Source: Pseudomonadota bacterium
GTDB lineage: Bacteria; Myxococcota_A; Polyangia; Polyangiales; Polyangiaceae
Direction: 5' to 3'
Assembly: GCA_023398955.1 (NCBI GenBank)
Contig: JAEWRL010000163.1
Coordinates: 16,424 to 80,423, forward strand
Length of the DNA stretch: 64,000 bases
In this document: positions 36,511 through 42,639 of the stretch, piece after piece
Layout of the letters: every line of letters begins with the position of its first letter
Numbering within the stretch: the first letter of the stretch is position 1
Program-made: the position numbers and the translations under genes
Notes under the pieces: model-generated
Database searches by the model: none
The model's input: the letters and a program-made list of their open reading frames with translations, nothing else
What the model was told of the DNA's origin: nothing

Positions 36511-36654
36511 CGGGCAGGGACGATATCAGCTTGCACGAATCCCCACAGCCGGGCGCGTGAGATGAGGACCGGAATCGCTCTAACCTGTCAGCCGAGCCAG
36601 CCACGTCTTCATGCTGAAAGCGCCATCTGCTCCACCGCGAACGGACGACGATTC

Positions 36655-36699
36655 GAGGCGAGGACCGGATTCGAACCGGCGTATAACGGTTTTGCAAAC
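36655..36699 (-). repeat. attachment-site repeat: duplicated 3' part of tRNA-Cys
   Basis: This 45-base stretch is identical to 38381-38425, the 3' part of the tRNA-Cys gene from the anticodon arm through the T arm to the discriminator base, plus one base. Identity stops abruptly at 36700, where the tRNA copy continues as a full gene but this copy reads into unrelated sequence. Such a partial tRNA copy is what integration at a tRNA 3' end leaves at the far border of an element. Confidence 0.85.
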
Positions 36700-36800
36700 G
36701 GGCCCAAGCGCTACCGACGAGCCGGTAAAGGATCACGCTTCCTCCGGTGGACGTGGCACCGGAGCTGCCCGAGGGGACGCGAGTCGCCAGAGAGGCGCGA

Positions 36801-37271
36801 ATGAGGCCTGGCCATACGGCCTGTTGCATTGCCCGAGCCTGGACGCAAGATCCAAGCGTGCCACTGCCAACCTCTCGAACGCTCGTCGTCCTGGTTACGC
36901 GAGCTGAAGACGTCCCGGGCCTCTGGGTTTCCCACTGCCTGAACCTTGACGTCATCTCGCAGGGGGAGACGCTCGGCGCGGCTCTCGATGCCGTCAAAGA
37001 GGCGGTGGAGATGGTGCTGGATGACGACTTGGCGCGTGGGGCGGACCCCTTCGAGCGTGGACCAGCTCCGGATGAGTGCTGGCAGCAGATGAACGAAGTG
37101 ATGCGAGCGGGAGTGCCAGCATCCACCATGCCGGACGAGTCGATGATCGGTGCCCTTGTCACCCAACTGACCGTCTATTGTGTGGCGAGCCATCCCGTTG
37201 AGCAGATGCCGCTACCCTGGCAGATTGCCGCCCCACTCCGACTCGATAGCGTGCCTGCCGCCGGTTGCTGA
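36801..37271 (+). CDS. HicB-like antitoxin
   Basis: A 156-residue protein with an N-terminal HicB-type fold at about 26-75: TLVVLVTRAEDVPGLWVSHC, then LNLDVISQGETLGAALDAVKEAVEMVL. This matches the partial RNase-H fold of HicB antitoxins. The C-terminal part (about 85-156) lacks a recognised ribbon-helix-helix or HTH, so the DNA-binding half may be altered. A ribosome binding site (AGAGAGG) precedes the ATG at 36801. Its stop is three bases before the HicA-like start. Order antitoxin-toxin is the reverse of the commoner hicA-hicB, but both occur. It lies inside the tRNA-Cys-bounded island. Confidence 0.7.
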   Translation: MRPGHTACCIARAWTQDPSVPLPTSRTLVVLVTRAEDVPGLWVSHCLNLDVISQGETLGAALDAVKEAVEMVLDDDLARGADPFERGPAPDECWQQMNEVMRAGVPASTMPDESMIGALVTQLTVYCVASHPVEQMPLPWQIAAPLRLDSVPAAGC

Positions 37272-37274
37272 CTT

Positions 37275-37505
37275 ATGCCAGCCCGTCTGCGCGAGGTTGC
37301 GGCCATCCTGCGAACGTTTGGCGTAGACGTTTGCGACACTGGGGGAAGGCACAACTACAAGGCAACGAAGCCAGGTTTTCGCGCCTACCCCATTCCTGCG
37401 CATCGCGGATGGCACTCCGAGATCCCCGACGTCTACATCCGCGGCGCCTGCCGACATCTAGGCATCGACGAAGCCGAGTTCTGGGCTCGCCTGCGCGGCA
37501 AGTAG
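37275..37505 (+). CDS. HicA-like mRNA interferase toxin
   Basis: A 76-residue protein of the HicA/YcfA double-stranded-RNA-binding-like fold. It contains LREVAAILRTFGVDVCDTGG, RHNYKATKPG with the candidate catalytic His (in GRHN, where HicA usually has GSHH), the strand YPIPAHRG, and EIPDVYIRGACRHLGID at the end, similar to the EIxxxYxRxxxRxxGI of the family. Expected role: ribosome-independent mRNA cleavage, held in check by the partner. It begins three bases after the antitoxin stop, so both are translated together. The annotation rests on motif reading and the partner gene. Confidence 0.68.
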   Translation: MPARLREVAAILRTFGVDVCDTGGRHNYKATKPGFRAYPIPAHRGWHSEIPDVYIRGACRHLGIDEAEFWARLRGK

Positions 37506-37814
37506 GGCCGTCATCTGGAAGCGTCGCGGTCGGCGCTGCGCGACGCTTCCGTCGCCAGCTGATCGAGCAGACGTCTCCTCGATGCCCGGGCGACGGAGAA
37601 CCGTAACCCTCATGGCTACCCGTACGAGCGACCGTACCCGAAAGGCCCAAACGCGACCGTACGACCGTACGGAAACAGCCTTCAAAAATGGTTCGTACGC
37701 GATTCCTTACGGTTAGGCATCATCGCTCGTCCAATCGCTCTCACGCGACGTGGCGCGCGCCCGGCGCCCCGCAGCCCGAACGGCGCTACTCATGCCCCAC
37801 GCTCGCGAGGGACG
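37506..37814. other. intergenic region with CGTACG palindromes in the island
   Basis: About 309 bases between the toxin gene and the small unknown gene. No coding frame is supported. It contains the CGTACG cluster (separate entry) and shows lower GC than its neighbours, with short AT-rich stretches such as CAAAAATGG at 37683. Confidence 0.6.
37621..37699. repeat. cluster of CGTACG palindromes, possible protein binding sites
   Basis: Four CGTACG hexamers occur at 37621-37626, 37658-37663, 37666-37671 and 37694-37699, with a fifth near copy CGTACC at 37633. Two are arranged as a tandem ACCGTACG pair, eight bases apart. Flanks read CCGTAA at 37601 and TTACGG at 37707, an inverted pair. A self-complementary hexamer at this density in 80 bases is unlikely by chance in a 65-70% GC genome, though no statistic was computed. 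Operator, replication iteron or recombinase-accessory sites are all possible. Confidence 0.6.
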
Positions 37815-38111
37815 ATGCCCGCCGGATCGCCGAGTGATGGGCTGAGCGTGGCTCCTCGGGGCCCGTCTATCGCGTTGTTGAGCGAAGGCACGGTGACGTG
37901 CCATGACGGGAACCCGAAGCAGCGGGACATCCCCGTCCGCTGCCCCGTCCGCAAGCAACGCGCCGTCGCGGTCGATGTCACGTTTGGGCCGTTCGATGGC
38001 TCGTGGATCGTCATGCCGGACAAGTGGGCGTTCGCCTCCGGCGCAAATGTCGAATCAATCCAGCGCGGTTTAGTGCGTTGCCCCGAGTGCGCTCCGTTAC
38101 CCAGCAAGTAG
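37815..38111 (+). CDS. small hypothetical protein of the island
   Basis: A 98-residue protein I do not recognise. A good ribosome binding site (GAGGGA at 37807-37812) precedes the ATG at 37815. The protein has four cysteines in its body: one in VTCHDG, one in VRCPVRKQ and two in RCPECAP near the end, so a small metal-binding or disulfide domain is possible. The middle, FGPFDGSWIVMPDKWAF, is Trp-rich. No membrane segment or signal is seen. Codon use has less G/C at third positions than neighbouring core genes, consistent with acquisition. It may be cargo or a regulator acting at the CGTACG sites upstream. Confidence 0.5.
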   Translation: MPAGSPSDGLSVAPRGPSIALLSEGTVTCHDGNPKQRDIPVRCPVRKQRAVAVDVTFGPFDGSWIVMPDKWAFASGANVESIQRGLVRCPECAPLPSK

Positions 38112-38284
38112 CCAGTTATGGGTCCCACGTTCGGCCGAGTCGCTCTTACCCGACAAAAGAGCGGTGCTGAACGGGCAACTAGCGCTCTCGCGTTTCTCTG
38201 GGTAAAGGTCCTTGAAGTCGTGTTTGACCACGGTCTACCTCCGCGGAGCCCAACGGCGCGGCCGCTCCGGAGTGAAGCGTACCC

Positions 38285-38331
38285 CCAGGTACCCGCCGGC
38301 ATCCAGGTACCCGCGCTGGCATCCAGGTACC
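38285..38331. repeat. short direct repeats beside the tRNA-Cys gene
   Basis: Three copies of CCAGGTACC at 38285-38293, 38303-38311 and 38323-38331, embedded in 18-20-base units ending in GGCAT. They lie about 50 bases from the 3' end of the tRNA-Cys gene, inside the island border, where arm-type integrase or excisionase sites are often found. Confidence 0.6.
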
Positions 38332-38380
38332 AGCACCCGTTCCCGCTCCGCCCTCCCGATCGCGGAACCCCTTGTTTTCA

Positions 38381-38425
38381 GAGGCGAGGACCGGATTCGA
38401 ACCGGCGTATAACGGTTTTGCAAAC
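38381..38425 (-). repeat. attachment-site repeat within tRNA-Cys (second copy)
   Basis: Identical to 36655-36699 over 45 bases. This copy is part of the complete tRNA-Cys gene, so the gene was restored by the incoming sequence or was never broken. Distance between copies is 1726 bases. Confidence 0.85.
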
Positions 38426-38453
38426 CGCTGCCTGACCACTTGGCTACCTCGCC
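38382..38453 (-). tRNA. tRNA-Cys (anticodon GCA)
   Basis: On the minus strand the acceptor arm GGCGAGG (38453-38447) pairs with CCTCGCC (38389-38383). The anticodon loop reads TTGCAAA with anticodon GCA, the T arm has GGTTCGAATCC, and the D arm carries AGCCAAGTGGTCAGGCA. The discriminator is U, as in tRNA-Cys. CCA is not encoded. The 72-base length fits. Its 3' 44 bases are duplicated at 36655-36699. Confidence 0.95.
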
Positions 38454-38639
38454 AGCTGCAGACCGGAACCGACACGAGGCCGGGCCTGGCCCAACGGCGA
38501 CCGGAACCTGCCACGAGCGGTTCTCAGGCGCAAGCGGTTCGATTCCCGAAGATCAGACTCGTCTCGGCTCACGATGTCATCCCCTCCGAGAGCCGACCCC
38601 CGGGCCTGCACAAGGCACGCCTTGCTGTGGATCTGCTGG

Positions 38640-39332
38640 TCACTCCTTGGAGGAGCTGCCAGCGACGTCGTCCGAGAGGTAGCTCAGGATGACCTCGTCC
38701 AGTGAAGGCTCGGTGATCAATCCGTCGCTGAAGATACTCCGTTGAACCATCGGTTCCGTCTCGAAGAGCGACGCAGGACGGGCCCCGTCCACTGGCGAAT
38801 GGCCAACCGCGGCCCGCTCCCGCGTACCACTCCCCCGGCGACGCTCCGGAGGCTCGATAGCGATCGGCCGTTCTCCATCTGGGGGAGGGGGCGGCATCTC
38901 CGGGCGCGGTACACCCCGGCGAGGCGCTACCGCCGAGCTGACCTCCGTCGTGTCCGCGATCTCGTCCTTTGGCTCGGGCGACACGCTCACTGCTGTGATG
39001 CGGGCAGAGGATGGCACCTCCGCGTCGACCTCGGGATCCCCGCCGAGAGCCAGTGCGATGGCGTCGTCCAGCTCGCCAGCGCGCAGTGCCAAGAACATGG
39101 CTTTGTGTTGTTGCTTCATCAGCTGCCGAAGGTGCTCAGCCATATCCTTTCGGCCCACCCGGTCCGAGTAGTCCGTGCGCGTCGTTCTCAGGATGCGACC
39201 ACCATCAGCGAAGAGATGCGTGACGATGCGGGCGTGGCGAGCACCAGAGTCTTCCGTCTGGATGTGGAACACCCGCCCCTGGTGTCGGACGTTGTTGTTG
39301 AACCCTAGAAGGGGTGGCGGAAACTTCTCCAC
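38640..39332 (-). CDS. conserved myxobacterial protein starting GFNNNVRH
   Basis: A 230-residue cytoplasmic protein. The N-terminal 90 residues hold the conserved core: LLGFNNNVRHQGRVFHIQTE, DSGARHARIVTHLFADGG, RILRTTRTDY and LRQLMKQQHKAMFLALRAGE. From memory this family is widespread in Myxococcota but has no established function. The C-terminal 120 residues are low complexity, Pro/Arg-rich, with an acidic end DEVILSYLSDDV that looks like a short binding motif. No ligand or catalytic motif is visible. It is a single gene on the minus strand next to the tRNA. Confidence 0.78.
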   Translation of the reverse strand: MEKFPPPLLGFNNNVRHQGRVFHIQTEDSGARHARIVTHLFADGGRILRTTRTDYSDRVGRKDMAEHLRQLMKQQHKAMFLALRAGELDDAIALALGGDPEVDAEVPSSARITAVSVSPEPKDEIADTTEVSSAVAPRRGVPRPEMPPPPPDGERPIAIEPPERRRGSGTRERAAVGHSPVDGARPASLFETEPMVQRSIFSDGLITEPSLDEVILSYLSDDVAGSSSKE

Positions 39333-39456
39333 GCGTGCTCTCTCTCAACAATCGACCTTCACAGGTTATCACGTGAGCAGGGGAAAGCGACACGCGCGCG
39401 ATCGCCAGGACGTACAAGGTACGAGCCTGACACACCGGAAGCACCCTGCTGCCGAT

Positions 39457-41391
39457 TCAACGCCCCTCCTCGTCGAACCGCCGCATCCCCTCTAGGAGCA
39501 GCGCTTCGGGGCTCGCAGAAATGACCGGTTGAGGGGCTCGAAATGTCGGATCCAGCACGAATTCTCCCTCACTGAGCTTGAGCATGGCGTAAAACGCCTC
39601 TTCGCCTCGGAGAGTCCCCCACAGGGCATTGTAGATGCTGCCCTCCACGAAGTGGATCTCTCCCGATTCGCCAGCACCTCGAATCTTCAGAGAGCCGCTC
39701 TTTCTTCCGTGCCAGAGAACCTGCACCATGTCGGGTAGGCCCATCTCCTGCAAGGACCCGGAGACGCCCCGAGCACCCTTGCGCCCGACTTGTCTCTCTA
39801 GAATCTGCCGCGCTTTCGCGACCAGCAGATCGGGACTGACCGGCTTGGTCATGAAATCCGCCGCGCCCAGCTCGAAGGCGCGCTGAGCGTCCTCCCGGTT
39901 CGCACGCCCCGTCACCACTATCCAAGGCACGTCTCCCCATGGCTGCTTGCGCGCCTCGGCGAGCAGCTTCAGGCCATCGGCATCCCCCAGGTCGAGTTCG
40001 CTGATCACCAGCTCCACGTCTCCCGCGGCCAGCATCACGAAGGCTTGATCTGCTGCGCGCGCTTGCCTCACCTCGAACCCATGTTCGACCATCCTGAGCT
40101 CGAGGATCGTCGTCTCTTCGGGGTCTGGATCCACGACCAACGCGAGGTGGCGATTCGCCAAAAGCCGCGCCTTGAGGTCGTCGCCGGTCACCGTATGGCG
40201 GAATAGGTCGACCAGGTTCGGATCGAAGACCCGTTCGCGAAACTTCGTCAGGACATCGCAGGCCTGAACGGGAGGCAGGGTCCCGCGGAAAGGATTGCGT
40301 GGGTTTTGGGTGAGGTCCGCATACGTATCGGCGATGGCAAGAAGACGCGCGCCGAGGGGGATCTCCTTCGCACGTGAGCCGCTCGGAAAACCCTGACCAT
40401 CATAGCGCTCGTACATCGACTCGACGGCTTCGAGTGACTCCGGCGGCAATCCGACGGCTTCCAGCAGCCGCAGTGGCGCGCGGAAGAGCTTGTTCGCCGA
40501 TGCCCGATGCGCCTCGTATTCCGCCACGTTGAGCGCGGTCAGGTGGTAAGCTCCCATCTTCCCTAGGTCGTGAATGTACCCAGCAATCTGCAGCGTCGCC
40601 GCCTGTACCGCCGAGAGGTTGAGGCGCTCGGCAATCTTGCGCAGGAGGCGAGCGACGTGAGCCGAGTGCCCGCGCAGATCGGGACGTCCGTTCTCAATGA
40701 GACTAACCAGTACATTGAGCGTCTCGAGGTAGGCGTTGCCGGTGATGCCCTCGCTCCGCGCCGCACGGGTGGCGGCTTTCTCGAGATCTCCACCGCTGAG
40801 GGTGCGCTCGCGCGCCACGGCTTCACTCGCCAGAGCCGTGACCAAGCTCTCGTCGCTGACCAGATTGCGCTCGTAGATATCGAGCATGTTGGTGAACTGC
40901 GCATGCGCCGAGCGGTCTAGCTGCGCAAAGGCGTGAATGTCTCCCTGGTAGGCCTTGGCCACCGCGGCGCGCACGCCGCGCGGCCGTCCCAAGAACGCGC
41001 GGACCTGCTTGGCGCCCGACACGAGCTGCACTTCGTGAAGCGCCACCACGTTGTCAGGATCCGGGGTCACCACCGAGAGCACGCGCGCCTGCGGATCGAA
41101 GAGCACGGGAAAGACGGTGTACTCGTCTGCCAGTTTGATCGGCACCTTCTCCAAGGTGAGCCGGTCGATATCCGCTCGCGCGAGCTTTTCCGTCGAGACG
41201 AACCGGGTGCGATAGTGGGCCGCCAAGTACTTGAGCAGCTTCGTCTCGTCCATGACGGCGAGGTCGAGCAGCGCCTCCTCGAAGCGCTCCCCCAGCTTGA
41301 CGGAGTTCAGGACGGTCTCCCGCTGCTCGGGGCTGACCAGGCCGTCGGAGACCATCTTGTCCAGGATCTTGACGTTACCGGTGGGATGCAT
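39457..41391 (-). CDS. MshEN - degenerate HD-GYP - receiver - PATAN (DUF4388) protein
   Basis: A 644-residue cytoplasmic regulator. The N-terminal part (about 8-150) resembles the GspE/MshE N-terminal c-di-GMP-binding domain (LLDLAVMDETKLLKYLAAHY). An HD-GYP domain follows (about 225-400) with HD at 274-275 and LLAIADTYADLTQNPRNP, but the usual HHE...DGxGYP reads MYERYDGQGFP, so the second histidine pair is lost and GYP is GFP. The receiver (about 415-535) has Glu465 where the phosphoacceptor Asp should be (VISELDLG). A C-terminal PATAN/DUF4388 domain (GSLQEMGLPDMVQVL, SGEIHFVEGSIYNALWG) ends the chain. This suggests a c-di-GMP binding or signal-locked adaptor rather than an active phosphodiesterase. 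ATG at 41391 was chosen over 41439. Confidence 0.85.
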   Translation of the reverse strand: MHPTGNVKILDKMVSDGLVSPEQRETVLNSVKLGERFEEALLDLAVMDETKLLKYLAAHYRTRFVSTEKLARADIDRLTLEKVPIKLADEYTVFPVLFDPQARVLSVVTPDPDNVVALHEVQLVSGAKQVRAFLGRPRGVRAAVAKAYQGDIHAFAQLDRSAHAQFTNMLDIYERNLVSDESLVTALASEAVARERTLSGGDLEKAATRAARSEGITGNAYLETLNVLVSLIENGRPDLRGHSAHVARLLRKIAERLNLSAVQAATLQIAGYIHDLGKMGAYHLTALNVAEYEAHRASANKLFRAPLRLLEAVGLPPESLEAVESMYERYDGQGFPSGSRAKEIPLGARLLAIADTYADLTQNPRNPFRGTLPPVQACDVLTKFRERVFDPNLVDLFRHTVTGDDLKARLLANRHLALVVDPDPEETTILELRMVEHGFEVRQARAADQAFVMLAAGDVELVISELDLGDADGLKLLAEARKQPWGDVPWIVVTGRANREDAQRAFELGAADFMTKPVSPDLLVAKARQILERQVGRKGARGVSGSLQEMGLPDMVQVLWHGRKSGSLKIRGAGESGEIHFVEGSIYNALWGTLRGEEAFYAMLKLSEGEFVLDPTFRAPQPVISASPEALLLEGMRRFDEEGR

Positions 41392-41525
41392 GTCGCGACG
41401 CTTCGAGCGTCCGCAGAATGGCTGGACGCGTTGATGCAATATAGTAGAGGGGTGCGGCGCGGGTCACTCCCTCCCTGCGGCGCGACCCCGACCCGTTGGC
41501 CTGCCCCGTTTACCAAAGCAGCCGC

Positions 41526-41554
41526 TTGACGACTGGCAAGGCGACGGCTAGTAA
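41526..41554 (+). promoter_or_regulatory. probable sigma-70-type promoter for rplM-rpsI
   Basis: TTGACG at 41526-41531 and TAGTAA at 41549-41554, with a 17-base spacer, lie about 65 bases before the rplM ATG. The elements match the housekeeping consensus well at -35 and moderately at -10. Start site not shown. Confidence 0.5.
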
Positions 41555-41620
41555 AGCCGCCCCATTAACGGCGGATCGGATCGCGGGTCCGAGCCCCGAC
41601 CGGTACCTAGAGAAGTCCCC

Positions 41621-42055
41621 ATGAAAACGTTCGTGGCAAAGCCGCAAGAAGCACAGGCAAACCGCCGCTGGTGGGTGGTCGACGCCGAAGGTCAACCACT
41701 TGGCCGGCTCGCTAGCAAGGTAGCGACGCTGCTCCGAGGAAAGCACAAGCCCTCGTACACCCCCCACGTGGACACGGGCGATTTCGTGATTGTGGTCAAC
41801 GCCAGCAAGGTGAAGCTCACCGGCGCAAAGGCGGAGACCAAGAAGTACTACCGCCATACGGGGTACCCGGGCGGGATTTACGAGAAACCCTTCTCGGAAC
41901 TCGTGGTGTCGCGCCCCGAGTTCCCCATTCAGACCGCCGTAAAAGGCATGCTGCCGAAGAACGTGCTCGGGCGGCAGATGATCACGAAGCTCAAGGTCTA
42001 TGGCGCGGCCGACCATCCACACGCTGCGCAAAAGCCCGAGCCCCTCTCCCTGTAA
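41621..42055 (+). CDS. rplM: 50S ribosomal protein L13
   Basis: A 144-residue L13. Diagnostic parts are RRWWVVDAEGQPLGRLAS, LLRGKHKPSYTPHVDTGDFV, KKYYRHTGYPGG and AVKGMLPKNVLGRQM, ending in the KLKVYGAADHPHAAQKP segment. Length is standard. It is followed by rpsI after 32 bases, the conserved bacterial pair. The ATG at 41621 is preceded by AGAGAAG. No L13 autoregulatory leader structure was established. Confidence 0.98.
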   Translation: MKTFVAKPQEAQANRRWWVVDAEGQPLGRLASKVATLLRGKHKPSYTPHVDTGDFVIVVNASKVKLTGAKAETKKYYRHTGYPGGIYEKPFSELVVSRPEFPIQTAVKGMLPKNVLGRQMITKLKVYGAADHPHAAQKPEPLSL

Positions 42056-42087
42056 GGGACCTCCGTTTTCACCAGGATTGATAGTCG

Positions 42088-42489
42088 ATGCCTTCCGAAG
42101 TCACCACTGACCGCTACGCCACCGGGAAGCGTAAGACCGCCGTCGCTCGCGTCTGGCTCAAGCCGGGCTCCGGCCAGATCACCGTTAATAGCCGTTCGAT
42201 GGACGAGTACTTCGAGCGGCAGACATCGCGCATGATCGCGCGGCAGTCGCTGGAGCTCCTCGAGCTTGGCGATCAGTTCGACGTTAAGGCTACGGTCGCG
42301 GGAGGCGGACACAGCGCCCAGGCCGAGGCACTGCGCAATGGCATCGCTCGTGCGCTCGCGAGCGACGACTTGGAGCGGCGTCGCCCATTGAAGCGTGCTG
42401 GCTTCCTGACCCGTGACGCGCGGGAAAAGGAGCGAAAGAAGTACGGTCGGCCGGGGGCGCGCAAGCGGTTCCAGTATTCGAAGCGTTAA
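42088..42489 (+). CDS. rpsI: 30S ribosomal protein S9
   Basis: A 133-residue S9. It contains RYATGKRKTAVARVWLKPGS, the conserved GGGHSAQAEALRNGIARAL and the basic C-terminal tail REKERKKYGRPGARKRFQYS ending KR, which reaches toward the P-site tRNA. Co-transcribed with rplM. Confidence 0.98.
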   Translation: MPSEVTTDRYATGKRKTAVARVWLKPGSGQITVNSRSMDEYFERQTSRMIARQSLELLELGDQFDVKATVAGGGHSAQAEALRNGIARALASDDLERRRPLKRAGFLTRDAREKERKKYGRPGARKRFQYSKR

Positions 42490-42506
42490 GGCGTCACCCC
42501 GAACGC

Positions 42507-42541
42507 GAACGCCCGTCGAGCTCTCCGCTCCGCGGGCGTTC
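42507..42541 (+). terminator. possible hairpin after rpsI
   Basis: A nine-base inverted repeat GAACGCCCG (42507-42515) and CGGGCGTTC (42533-42541) with a 17-base loop starts 17 bases after the rpsI stop. No T run follows, so it may be a pause or a non-canonical terminator. Confidence 0.35.
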
Positions 42542-42639
42542 ATGCGTTTGTGGACCGCTCTCGGGGAACGCGACTCGGCATTCGGGGGGGGAGAGTCATG
42601 GCTTGAATACCGTGCGGGACGCGCGCATCTTGTGTGTCT

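Noticed and set aside
36700..38380. Integrase or transposase gene inside the island
   Set aside because: No frame long enough with tyrosine recombinase, serine recombinase or DDE motifs on either strand.
38520..38565. T-arm-like GGTTCGATTCCC on the plus strand
   Set aside because: Stem does not pair over five bases and no acceptor, D or anticodon arm can be placed around it.
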